From an uncultured Oxalobacteraceae bacterium (GTDB lineage Bacteria; Pseudomonadota; Gammaproteobacteria; Burkholderiales; Burkholderiaceae_D): a DNA stretch of 31,307 bases. Below, piece after piece: positions 9,603-17,150 of the stretch; the stretch's first letter is position 1; each line of letters opens with the position of its first letter. The stretch spans positions 1 through 31,307 of the forward strand of contig CALKVB010000143.1 of the NCBI GenBank assembly GCA_937996605.1, written 5' to 3'. The notes beneath the pieces are model-generated. The model did no database searches and was not told the origin of the DNA. It worked only from the letters and a program-made list of their open reading frames with translations. The position numbers were made by a program, and so were the translations under genes.

Positions 9603-11009
9603 TTAAATATGCAAAGCATGCCCCAAAGCGCGCAATGCTGCTTCTTGCACTGCTTCGCCCAAGGTAGGGTGTGAGTGGACGGTGCCTGCGACATCTTCTA
9701 AGGTCGATCCCATTTCTAGAGACAAACCAAACGCAGCACTCAGTTCAGATACGCCTTTGCCGACGGCTTGCCAGCCCAAGATTAAGTGATTGTCTTTACG
9801 TGCCACCACGCGTACAAAGCCATCGCTTGACTCTAAGGTCATGGAACGGCCATTGGCGGCAAAGGGGAACATGGTACTGATGATGTCTATACCTGCCGCT
9901 TGTGCTTCTTGTGGACATTTGCCGACGACGACTAATTCTGGGTCGGTAAAGCACACAGCAGGAATTGCCGCTGGCATGAATTGACGACGTTTGCCAGCGA
10001 TGATTTCAGCGACCATTTCGCCTTGGGCCATAGCACGGTGCGCCAACATAGGCTCACCCGCAACGTCGCCAATCGCCCATACGTTGCGCATCGACGTACG
10101 GCATTGATCATCAATCTTGATGGAACGACCGTTCATATCCAGCATTAGGCTTTCAAGTCCAAAACCTTCGGTGCGCGGACGGCGCCCGACTGCAACCAAG
10201 ACTTTGTCGCAAGCAAGTTCAGATTCTTCGCCAGCGCCATTCTTAATGCGTACGGCACTGTTGTCGGCGTTCATGCCTTGAACGGTGCATCCTAAGTGTA
10301 CCTCTATGCCAGCCTGTTTGAGGGCGGTGCGTATAACTTTGGTGAGCTCCTCATCGTAAGCAGGCAGAATGCGATCCAAGGATTCGACCACACTGACTTC
10401 ACTACCAAGTTTGCGATAAGCAATGCCGAGTTCTAAACCAATATAGCCACCACCAACCACCACCAATTTTTTGGGAATATTTGTTGGCGATAGGGCTTCA
10501 GTAGAGCTGATGACTTTGCCACCGCCAGAGCCAAACGGCATGAATGGCAGCTCGACTGCACTTGAGCCTGAGGCGATTAGTAAGTGCTCGCAAGTGATGC
10601 GTTGAATTTCTTTGCCATCTTGCATCACCGCGACGGTTTTACCATCAAGAATTTTCGCCCAGCCTTTGACAACTTGTGCGCCATTCTTTTTGAGTAGTGC
10701 GCCGACACCAGTCGTTAAACGTTTGACGATACCATCTTTCCAGCTGATGGTTTGCTCGATATTGATACTAGGTGTACTGACTTGAATTCCTAGCGCTGAG
10801 CCATGGGCGTAATGTTTGGCCTTTTCGAATTCTTCAGCGGCATGAATAATCGCTTTCGAGGGAATGCAGCCGATATTGAGACAAGTGCCACCGAGTTGAT
10901 CGCCCTCGATAAGAATTGTAGGTATCTTGAGTTGTGCGGCACGAATGGCAGCGATATAACCGCCTGGGCCACCGCCGATAACGACTAGGGTTGTGGATGT
11001 TGTTTGCAT
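9603..11009 (-). CDS. lpdV: Dihydrolipoyl dehydrogenase, E3 of the branched-chain complex
   Basis: E3 reoxidises the dihydrolipoyl group of E2 with FAD and NAD+. The 468 residues have the FAD motif VVIGGGPGGYIAAIRAA at 9-25 and the redox-active pair C43 and C48 in GGTCLNIGCIPSK. An NAD-binding motif VVVGGGYIGLELG follows, and the C-terminal active-site segment HSHPTLGE supplies His447 and Glu452. It is the last gene of the bkd operon, as in Pseudomonas lpdV, so it is probably dedicated to this complex rather than to pyruvate dehydrogenase. The 217-base gap from bkdB holds a repeat pair, which could lower or uncouple lpdV expression. The start ATG is preceded by GGAACACATC. Confidence 0.93.
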   Translation of the reverse strand: MQTTSTTLVVIGGGPGGYIAAIRAAQLKIPTILIEGDQLGGTCLNIGCIPSKAIIHAAEEFEKAKHYAHGSALGIQVSTPSINIEQTISWKDGIVKRLTTGVGALLKKNGAQVVKGWAKILDGKTVAVMQDGKEIQRITCEHLLIASGSSAVELPFMPFGSGGGKVISSTEALSPTNIPKKLVVVGGGYIGLELGIAYRKLGSEVSVVESLDRILPAYDEELTKVIRTALKQAGIEVHLGCTVQGMNADNSAVRIKNGAGEESELACDKVLVAVGRRPRTEGFGLESLMLDMNGRSIKIDDQCRTSMRNVWAIGDVAGEPMLAHRAMAQGEMVAEIIAGKRRQFMPAAIPAVCFTDPELVVVGKCPQEAQAAGIDIISTMFPFAANGRSMTLESSDGFVRVVARKDNHLILGWQAVGKGVSELSAAFGLSLEMGSTLEDVAGTVHSHPTLGEAVQEAALRALGHALHI

Positions 11010-11054
11010 GATGTGTTCCGAATTTGTATTGTCTGAATTCTGTTATGTCACATT

Positions 11055-11220
11055 CCCTTCTCCCGCAGGCGGGAGAAGGGCTAGGGATGAGGGTGCTTGG
11101 ACGTGCCGTAAACTGCGAAAAAAATCTCTGGTAGTGCGACGACGTTTTTTACTGCCCTAAAGAGCGAAGTACATTTCTGAATCACCCTCACCCCAACCCT
11201 CTCCCGCTTGCGGGAGAGGG
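11055..11220. repeat. Inverted pair of type 1 extragenic palindromes
   Basis: Copy 1 (11055-11093) is CCCTTCTCCCGC, AG, GCGGGAGAAGGG with the tail CTAGGGATGAGGG. Copy 2 (11185-11220) is CCCTCACCCCAA followed by CCCTCTCCCGC, TT, GCGGGAGAGGG. The orientation and spacing (about 90 bases between copies) match the gltB-gltD pair. The DNA between the copies shares only a weak GTGC-x-AC...GTTTTTTAC-like stretch with that pair. The element lies between bkdB and lpdV, six bases past the bkdB stop. Confidence 0.9.
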
Positions 11221-11226
11221 AGCTAT

Positions 11227-12537
11227 TTACTCAATAAACAGCGTAGCTGGGCATTCCAAATAGCCGCGTATAGTTTGAATAAACTGTGCCGCATCCATAC
11301 CATCGACCACGCGATGATCAAACGACGACGACAAATTCATCATCTTGCGCGCCACCACTTGGCCATTGCGTATCATCGGACGTTCCACCATTTTATTCAC
11401 ACCAATGATCGCCACTTCTGGAGAATTGATGACGGGTGTTGATACGATGCCGCCCAACGCACCCAAGCTAGAAATCGTAATGGTCGAGCCAGACAATTCT
11501 TCACGCGTTGCTTTGCCCGTACGCGCAGCTTCAGCGAGACGTCCCATTTCATTGGCGTTGCTCCATAAATCACGCGCTTCGGCATGACGTACGACAGGTA
11601 CCATCAAACCTGCTGGTGTTTGTGCCGCAATGCCTAGATGAACTGCAGCAAATTGGGTGACGACACCGGCTTCATCGTCGTAACGCGCATTGATTTGTGG
11701 ATAGTCACGAACGGCCAATACTACGGCACGCATCAACAGCGGCAATAAACTGAGCTTGCCACGTTCTTTGCCCCACTTTTGATTCAGCTGTGTGCGCAAA
11801 GCTTCAAGCTCAGTGACGTCAATTTCCTCGACATAAGAGAAATGCGGAATGCGGCGTTTTGCATCTTGCATTTTTTGCGCAATCTTGCGACGCAAACCGA
11901 TAACAGGGATCGCTGTTTCTTCATGCAATTCGCGATAACTGCTGCCCCCCAAGCCAGCAGAAACCGGACCACGCGTCACATAGGCTTCCAAATCTTCGTG
12001 TGTAATACGCCCCGCTGTTCCTGAGCCTGGCACAAACTGAAGTTCGATACCCAAGTCCCAAGCACGGCGACGTACTGCGGGTGAGGCGATTGGCTTTTCA
12101 CCATTGGCGCGCGCTGCACTTGGTACGCTGCTGTTAGATTTTGGTGCCACTGGCGCAGTGGTTGCTGGAGCGGGAGCTGACGTAACTGGAGCTGGTTTTT
12201 CCATTACAGCGGGCGCCGCTTTTGCCGCTGCCGGAGCTGGTGCTGTTGGTGCAGCAGCTACTGGCGCAGCTGCATTTGCATCCACATTCCCCGCGCCTTC
12301 CACTTCAATCCGTATCAATTCAGAACCTACCGCCATGACTTGACCAGCAGCCCCACCCAGTGCCAACACCTTGCCATGCACAGGGCTAGGAATTTCAATG
12401 GTCGCTTTATCTGTCATGACGTCCGCCATCACCTGATCTTCGACGATCATGTCGCCCACTTTGACATTCCATGCAACCAACTCAACTTCTGCAATACCTT
12501 CACCGATATCCGGCATTTTAATGACATGAATACCCAT
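11227..12537 (-). CDS. bkdB: Lipoamide acyltransferase, E2 of the branched-chain 2-oxoacid dehydrogenase
   Basis: E2 is the core of the complex: it carries the acyl group on lipoyl-lysine and transfers it to CoA. From the chosen start the protein has 436 residues. It has one lipoyl domain (1-80, Lys44 in VMTDKATIEIPS), a long Ala/Pro-rich linker (about 85-150) and a peripheral-subunit-binding domain (SPAVRRRAWDLG...AGRITHEDL). The catalytic domain ends in SFDHRVVDGMD, with catalytic His408. An upstream ATG at 12612 is in frame, but it would overlap 74 bases of bkdA2. The ATG at 12537 gives the canonical N terminus MGIHVIKMPDIGEG, and is spaced one base after the bkdA2 stop (TAAGATG), with GGAGAAA upstream, indicating translational coupling. 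Confidence 0.95.
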   Translation of the reverse strand: MGIHVIKMPDIGEGIAEVELVAWNVKVGDMIVEDQVMADVMTDKATIEIPSPVHGKVLALGGAAGQVMAVGSELIRIEVEGAGNVDANAAAPVAAAPTAPAPAAAKAAPAVMEKPAPVTSAPAPATTAPVAPKSNSSVPSAARANGEKPIASPAVRRRAWDLGIELQFVPGSGTAGRITHEDLEAYVTRGPVSAGLGGSSYRELHEETAIPVIGLRRKIAQKMQDAKRRIPHFSYVEEIDVTELEALRTQLNQKWGKERGKLSLLPLLMRAVVLAVRDYPQINARYDDEAGVVTQFAAVHLGIAAQTPAGLMVPVVRHAEARDLWSNANEMGRLAEAARTGKATREELSGSTITISSLGALGGIVSTPVINSPEVAIIGVNKMVERPMIRNGQVVARKMMNLSSSFDHRVVDGMDAAQFIQTIRGYLECPATLFIE

Positions 12538-12538
12538 C

Positions 12539-13576
12539 TTATTTCTCCATCGCACGTTTAAATGCCGCGGCAACGCGGGCTGGACCAGGGAAGTAATCCC
12601 ATTCTTGCGCATGCGGATAAGGCGTATCCCAGCCTGTCACGCGCTCGATTGGTGCTTCCAGATGGTAGAAACAATGCTCTTGAACTAGTGCAGTCAGTTC
12701 GGCACCAAAACCGCTGGTGCGCGTCGCTTCATGCACGATCACGCAACGTCCAGTCTTTTTCACCGACTTCAAAATCGTTGGTAGATCGAGCGGCCATAAA
12801 CTACGCAAATCGATAATTTCGGCATCGATACCGCTTTCTTGCGTCGCTGCTTCCGACACCCACACCATGGTTCCATAAGTCAGTACAGTTAAGTCTTTAC
12901 CTTCGCGGAAGACCGCAGCCGATTCCAGCGGCACTGTGTAATAACCTTCCGGCACATCACCCATAGGATGCTTAGACCATGGCACTACGGGTTGATCATG
13001 ATGACCATTGAAAGGGCCGTTATAAATGCGCTTAGGCTCCAAAAAAATGACAGGGTCATTGTTCTCTATGGACGCGATCAACAAGCCTTTCGCATCGTAA
13101 GGGTTAGATGGCATCACAGTACGCAAACCGCAGACGTGGGTAAATACCGCCTCTGGACTTTGGCTATGGGTTTGTCCGCCATAGATACCTCCACCACAGG
13201 GTGTACGTATCGTTAACGGTGCGGTGAAATCACCGGCAGAGCGGAAACGCAAGCGCGCTGCTTCAGAAACGATTTGATCGTAAGCCGGGTAAATATAATC
13301 AGCGAATTGAATCTCGATACAAGGGCGCAAACCGTAGGCCCCCATCCCAATTGCCGCACCCACGATACCGCTTTCGGAAATCGGTGCGTCGAATACACGC
13401 GATTTGCCATATTTTTTTTGTAAACCTTCGGTGCAGCGGAATACGCCTCCGAAGTAGCCGACGTCTTGTCCAAAGACGACGACATTGTCATCACGCTCTA
13501 ACATCACATCCATCGCTGATCGCAGCGCTTGGATCATGGTCATCGGCGTGGATTTGCCTTTTAGATCTTCACTCAT
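12539..13576 (-). CDS. bkdA2: 2-oxoisovalerate dehydrogenase E1 beta subunit
   Basis: This subunit pairs with BkdA1 to decarboxylate 2-oxo acids from valine, leucine and isoleucine with thiamine diphosphate. The 345-residue protein is collinear with the E1-beta family. It shows TMIQALRSAMDVMLERDDNVVVFGQDVG at the N-terminal pyrimidine-binding domain, a typical GGGIYGGQTHSQSPE segment, and the C-terminal transketolase-like domain VTGWDTPYPHAQEWDYFPGP that contacts E2. AGGGAA lies upstream of the ATG, which is 24 bases after bkdA1. The neighbours bkdA1, bkdB and lpdV complete one complex. Confidence 0.95.
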   Translation of the reverse strand: MSEDLKGKSTPMTMIQALRSAMDVMLERDDNVVVFGQDVGYFGGVFRCTEGLQKKYGKSRVFDAPISESGIVGAAIGMGAYGLRPCIEIQFADYIYPAYDQIVSEAARLRFRSAGDFTAPLTIRTPCGGGIYGGQTHSQSPEAVFTHVCGLRTVMPSNPYDAKGLLIASIENNDPVIFLEPKRIYNGPFNGHHDQPVVPWSKHPMGDVPEGYYTVPLESAAVFREGKDLTVLTYGTMVWVSEAATQESGIDAEIIDLRSLWPLDLPTILKSVKKTGRCVIVHEATRTSGFGAELTALVQEHCFYHLEAPIERVTGWDTPYPHAQEWDYFPGPARVAAAFKRAMEK

Positions 13577-13600
13577 TGCATGGTTCCCTTAGATTCCTGA

Positions 13601-14833
13601 TTAGATGCCCAATTGTTGACGTTGTTGACGCAGATGCTCAGGCATATGCTCATAGATGTCTTCAAACATCTCCGCCGGACTAAACACATGGTTATCCGCC
13701 AGACTGCCAAGTGTTTCGGCTTCTTTCTGGGCAGCGATCACCATCGCTTCTAGTTCTTTTTGGGTATCTTCATGTTCTTGTTCGGACCATGCTCCTTGAT
13801 TGATTAAATATTGTTTGAGACGCGCAATCGGATCGCCCAGCGGGAAATGGCTGGCATCATCAAGTGGACGATATTTAGATGGATCATCTGATGTGGAATG
13901 AGGGCCCGCACGATAAGTAACCCATTCAATCAAGGTAGGGCCAAGATTGTTACGTGCGCGATCCGCAGCCCATTTCGAGGCCGCATACACCGCGAGGAAA
14001 TCATTACCATCGACGCGAAGGGCGGCAATGCCGCAGCCTACACCACGTGCAGCGAAGGTGGTGTTCTCACCACCTGCAATCGCTTGGAAAGTGGAAATCG
14101 CCCACTGATTATTCACAACATTCAAGATCACAGGAGCGTGATACACATGCGCGAAAGTGAGTGCGGTATCGAAGTCCGCTTCCGCAGTAGCACCGTCGCC
14201 TATCCATGCAGAAGCAATCTTAGTGTCGCCCTTGATTGCAGAAGCCATTGCCCAACCAACTGCTTGTATGTATTGGGTCGCGAGATTGCCCGAAATCGAA
14301 AAGAAGCCTGCTTCTTTAATCGAATACATGACGGGCAATTGACGACCCTTGAGTGGATCACCCTCGTTAGACAGCAATTGGCAAATCAAGCCTTTGAGCG
14401 GAACGTCGCGCACCATCAGAATACTTTGCTGACGGTAGGTCGGGAAACACATATCGTCGCGATTCAAAGCCATCGCTTGTGCCGCACCAATCGCTTCTTC
14501 ACCCAAGCTTTGCATGTAGAAGGACATTTTCTTTTGACGTTGGGCGATCAGCATACGTGAGTCAAAAATACGCGTCTTCATCATCGCTCGCATCCCGGCG
14601 CGCAAGGTCTCAATACTAATATCAGGAACCCAAGGGCCGACGGCATTACCTTGCTCATCGAGCACGCGAATCAGTGAGTAGGCGATGTCACGTGTGTCGA
14701 CTGGTGTCACGTCGATTTCTGGACGGCGAACTTCGCCAGCAGCAGATAAACGGAGATAAGAAAAGTCAGTTTTTTGGCCAGGGCGGGCGGTAGGTTCCGG
14801 CACGTGTAAACGTAACGGTTCTGTGTGTGGCAT
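13601..14833 (-). CDS. bkdA1: 2-oxoisovalerate dehydrogenase E1 alpha subunit
   Basis: The first gene of the operon encodes the thiamine-diphosphate-binding alpha subunit. It has 410 residues, matching the length of Pseudomonas BkdA1 and its start (LRLHVPEPTARPG). The thiamine-diphosphate motif runs from GDG (212-214) to NN (241-242), and the phosphorylation-loop-type region YRAGPHSTSDDPSKY is present. A strong AGGAGACAAACC precedes the ATG at 14833. The complex makes isobutyryl-, isovaleryl- and 2-methylbutyryl-CoA for amino-acid catabolism and branched fatty-acid priming. No Lrp-type bkdR regulator gene is adjacent, so regulation must come from elsewhere. Confidence 0.95.
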   Translation of the reverse strand: MPHTEPLRLHVPEPTARPGQKTDFSYLRLSAAGEVRRPEIDVTPVDTRDIAYSLIRVLDEQGNAVGPWVPDISIETLRAGMRAMMKTRIFDSRMLIAQRQKKMSFYMQSLGEEAIGAAQAMALNRDDMCFPTYRQQSILMVRDVPLKGLICQLLSNEGDPLKGRQLPVMYSIKEAGFFSISGNLATQYIQAVGWAMASAIKGDTKIASAWIGDGATAEADFDTALTFAHVYHAPVILNVVNNQWAISTFQAIAGGENTTFAARGVGCGIAALRVDGNDFLAVYAASKWAADRARNNLGPTLIEWVTYRAGPHSTSDDPSKYRPLDDASHFPLGDPIARLKQYLINQGAWSEQEHEDTQKELEAMVIAAQKEAETLGSLADNHVFSPAEMFEDIYEHMPEHLRQQRQQLGI

Positions 14834-14977
14834 GGTTTGTCTCCTTGCTCAATTGTGTCGAGCAAAAGTGGTGATATTTCACTACACCTTTGTTGTGGTG
14901 CAGCATTTTTCTATAGTGATGGTGTTTGATTCTTGTGGAATGAAACACCGCGAAAGCCTTCAATCTTTCTGGCGCAA

Positions 14978-15006
14978 AGTATCCACAAATCGTCTGTTAT
15001 TGGCAA
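14978..15006 (-). promoter_or_regulatory. Candidate sigma70 promoter of the bkd operon
   Basis: On the minus strand TTGCCA (15006-15001), a 17-base spacer and GATACT (14983-14978) lie about 145 bases before the bkdA1 start. The hexamers match the consensus at five and four of six positions. A regulated operon could also use a promoter I did not recognise. Confidence 0.4.
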
Positions 15007-15075
15007 GTAAAGTTAGGTTGTTTCTTGACCTAATTTAAGAAATTTATTGCTTGATTTATTTGTGCAAATAAGAAG

Positions 15076-15106
15076 TGCCAATATGGTGCATTGCCACATA
15101 TTGGCA
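15076..15106. repeat. Perfect 10-bp inverted repeat
   Basis: TGCCAATATG (15076-15085) and CATATTGGCA (15097-15106) are separated by 11 bases. It could be an operator for a dimeric regulator of the bkd operon, or a weak terminator for the rtc operon, since on the minus strand it is followed by CTTCTTATTTG. The stem is AT-rich in its centre and has no solid U run, so neither reading is secure. Confidence 0.6.
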
Positions 15107-15114
15107 TTTCCTAG

Positions 15115-15142
15115 GTGAGCTTAGCGAAGTGAGCTTAGGTAA
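15115..15142. repeat. Two-copy 14-base tandem repeat
   Basis: GTGAGCTTAGCGAA (15115-15128) and GTGAGCTTAGGTAA (15129-15142) differ at two positions. It lies about 40 bases past the rlaP stop and next to the inverted repeat. The function is unknown. Confidence 0.6.
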
Positions 15143-15185
15143 GAGATGTGAATTTAGGATATCGCTAGAGGTGTTTTTCGTAACT

Positions 15186-15986
15186 TCATTTGCTAAACGA
15201 CTTGATAGTCTCATACAGGAAAGTATCGCAAGTAGCATGGGCGATTGGACTGATTTCCTCGACCATGAAATCGATAGTTTTTAATCGCCTTAGTTCTTCG
15301 TCGATAAATTCATTGAGTGCTTTGATCGGCATCGCTGTTTCCAGTTCACCTCCTGCCATTTTCTTCACTAGCAGTGCATTGATCTCCTCCCGCAGGCTGC
15401 CGTTAGGTAGTAGCGTATCCAATAAGCGATGAAATTCAATCGGCGGCATGCTGCCGAAACGTACTATCCACAGGCAAGCAAAGATAGGTCGCAATACGTA
15501 TAGGTATTTCTTTAAACGCACTTGATCCTTGTGTAGAAACTCGCGCGTGTTGTTGATCGCCATACTGACATAATGTTGAAAGCAAGCCTGAGGTTTAAAA
15601 AAGGCTTTTGCCAATTCATCATACGCGTTCATGCTAGGCGCATCACGTCGATAGACCAAAGTCGATTGCAGCCATTCCATTAATGCAGGATTACTCTTGT
15701 GTAGCAGCTGTAGGCTCTTGCGTAATTCCCAACCATTGATGTCAAGTTCTCCGAGTGGATGTTGTTCTATGCCAGTCTCGATGACATCACGACCCGCATG
15801 AACTGTGAAGTACCAAGGTTCTCGATGCACATACAAGAAACGCACATCCCAATCGCTATCAGGCGAGGCGAAACCCCAAGCGCGGCTACCAGATTCTATC
15901 GCTAAGATGATCTTGACATCGTGTTTCTGTTCTATGCTGATGAGGCGCTCTTGTATGAGAGATTCAACGGGTGTTTTTGCGCTCAT
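15186..15986 (-). CDS. rlaP: RlaP-type nucleotidyltransferase of the RNA-repair operon
   Basis: This is a 266-residue protein of the DNA polymerase beta-like nucleotidyltransferase fold. The catalytic motif is GSRAWGFASPDSDWDVRFLYV: Gly33-Ser34 bind the nucleotide triphosphates, and Asp45 and Asp47 (DWD) would bind metal. The rest is helical, as expected for the family described as RlaP (RNA repair pathway DNA polymerase beta family, PF10127). Comparative genomics links that family to RtcB operons; its substrate is not established. Here it is the last gene of the rtc operon, 52 bases after rtcA. I infer a role in adding nucleotides to RNA ends during repair; this is not shown by the sequence. 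The ATG at 15986 follows CGAAAGAAAAT. Confidence 0.82.
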   Translation of the reverse strand: MSAKTPVESLIQERLISIEQKHDVKIILAIESGSRAWGFASPDSDWDVRFLYVHREPWYFTVHAGRDVIETGIEQHPLGELDINGWELRKSLQLLHKSNPALMEWLQSTLVYRRDAPSMNAYDELAKAFFKPQACFQHYVSMAINNTREFLHKDQVRLKKYLYVLRPIFACLWIVRFGSMPPIEFHRLLDTLLPNGSLREEINALLVKKMAGGELETAMPIKALNEFIDEELRRLKTIDFMVEEISPIAHATCDTFLYETIKSFSK

Positions 15987-16038
15987 ATTTTCTTTCGTAT
16001 TTTATTGTTCCCATCTCATTGCTCTAATTTTATTGAGC

Positions 16039-17055
16039 TTATTTCATAACTTCCACTCTAAAGCAGTGTGCATCAACGCGCTCAATCGCAAAATCGACAT
16101 CCAAGAATGCTCGGATGATGTCGCAATTGGTAGTGAAATGTTCGCTGATCACATTCGTCGTGAAGACGCCGCCGGCTAAAGCGAGAGGAATCAATAGTTG
16201 ATCGGCAATGTGTTCGCCAACTGCTGCGCTGCTTCCTAAGTAATTTTTCATCTCATCACAAGCCTGTTTTGCCACCAGTCCACTAGAGCGTGATTTGTCG
16301 CCATAGCTAGTCACGATTTCGGTATGGTGTGCTGACTGTACGGTGAGTACCAAAGCATTACCAACGCCATGCGAATTCCGTAAGCCTTGATGAATCAGAT
16401 CATTCTCATCCCAATTCAAATAGCGCTGCACTTCGTTGAGCTGCGTGGTGGCGATACTTTGATCGAGATTGGCGATGATGCACAATCCATGTTGGCTAAT
16501 GCGTTCGCCACGCTCCTGCAAATCTAAAGGCAGTTTTGTCTTCCATGGATTGATCGTCGCGCTGAGTTTGCCGCCACCGCCCGGATAAAAACCGTGCTTG
16601 TGCAGATGAAGTCCAGCTTCAACTTGCATTTTTTGAATGACAGGTAAAAAGCAAAATTCCAAAAATTCGAAAGAAGGCGCCATCGGTACATGGGTGCCAC
16701 CTTCTATCGTAACCGTGCTTGCGGTATCGGCGAGCAACAAAGGCCACAAGATTGTTTGTAGCACGAGAGCGCAACTCCCCGCAGTCCCAATCGCGAAGGC
16801 ATAATCACCCGCTCGTACCGCTTGCGGCGTGAAGACCAACTCCGTACTACCTAAGCTGTCGCCAATTACTTTCGCATTCGAGATTGCCTGCGCGGCTTTC
16901 ACACAAGTCAAATGCTGGCGCAATAGCCCAGGCTTAGATCGTTTGGCACGAATATTTTTCAGTTGTACAGCCTGTTGAGTGATGATGGAAAGTGCGAGCG
17001 CTGTACGCAATATTTGCCCGCCACCTTCGCCTTGTGATGCGTCTATTTGTATCAT
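16039..17055 (-). CDS. rtcA: RNA 3'-terminal phosphate cyclase
   Basis: RtcA converts an RNA 3'-phosphate to a 2',3'-cyclic phosphate with ATP and can adenylate 5'-phosphates. From the chosen start it has 338 residues, the usual length. It shows the N-terminal MIQIDASQGEGGGQILRTAL, KRSKPGLLRQHL, the YPGGGGKL motif and the C-terminal SEHFTTN, whose His306 is the expected AMP-accepting histidine (His309 in E. coli). An in-frame ATG at 17085 would add ten residues encoded by a palindromic repeat (17066-17087); the family alignment favours the ATG at 17055. The gene follows rtcB by 95 bases. Within this operon it would process RNA ends for RtcB or reset the RtcR signal. Confidence 0.95.
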   Translation of the reverse strand: MIQIDASQGEGGGQILRTALALSIITQQAVQLKNIRAKRSKPGLLRQHLTCVKAAQAISNAKVIGDSLGSTELVFTPQAVRAGDYAFAIGTAGSCALVLQTILWPLLLADTASTVTIEGGTHVPMAPSFEFLEFCFLPVIQKMQVEAGLHLHKHGFYPGGGGKLSATINPWKTKLPLDLQERGERISQHGLCIIANLDQSIATTQLNEVQRYLNWDENDLIHQGLRNSHGVGNALVLTVQSAHHTEIVTSYGDKSRSSGLVAKQACDEMKNYLGSSAAVGEHIADQLLIPLALAGGVFTTNVISEHFTTNCDIIRAFLDVDFAIERVDAHCFRVEVMK

Positions 17056-17065
17056 TTTTTTATAA

Positions 17066-17138
17066 TTAGGGCAGGTGCAGCCCATCCATCTTGTCTATTG
17101 TGTTCGTTGAATTATGGCGGGTTTTACCCGCCCTACGA
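17066..17138. repeat. Inverted pair of type 2 extragenic palindromes
   Basis: Copy 1 (17066-17087, TTAGGGCAGGTGCAGCCC core) and copy 2 (17116-17138, GGCGGGT-TTT-ACCCGCC with CTACGA) share the TAGGGCGGGT unit in opposite orientation. Copy 2 is a perfect 7-bp stem with a 3-base loop. Copies of the same type occur at 18522-18607. They lie between rtcB and rtcA and overlap the upstream alternative start of rtcA. Confidence 0.75.
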
Positions 17139-17150
17139 TGTCGTTGAAAC

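Larger units (their letters stand above)
14834..15185. other. Intergenic region between bkdA1 and rlaP
   Basis: These 352 bases hold no convincing gene. They carry a candidate bkd promoter (14978-15006, minus strand), a 10-bp inverted repeat (15076-15106) and a two-unit 14-base tandem repeat (15115-15142). The rest is AT-rich. The sequence is both the bkdA1 leader and the end of the rtc operon, which run in the same direction. Confidence 0.7.

Noticed and set aside
12538..12612. N-terminal extension of BkdB
   Set aside because: The 25 extra codons overlap the end of bkdA2 and precede the universally conserved lipoyl-domain start. The ATG at 12537 fits better.
13898..14560. 220-codon plus-strand frame over bkdA1
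   Set aside because: It is opposite the strongly conserved E1-alpha gene and has no family features or ribosome site.
15076..15106. Rho-independent terminator of the rtc operon
   Set aside because: The stem is AT-rich in the middle with an 11-base loop and no uninterrupted U run, so I list it only as an inverted repeat.
17056..17085. Ten extra N-terminal residues of RtcA
   Set aside because: They are encoded by an extragenic palindrome copy and precede the conserved family start MIQIDASQGEGGG.
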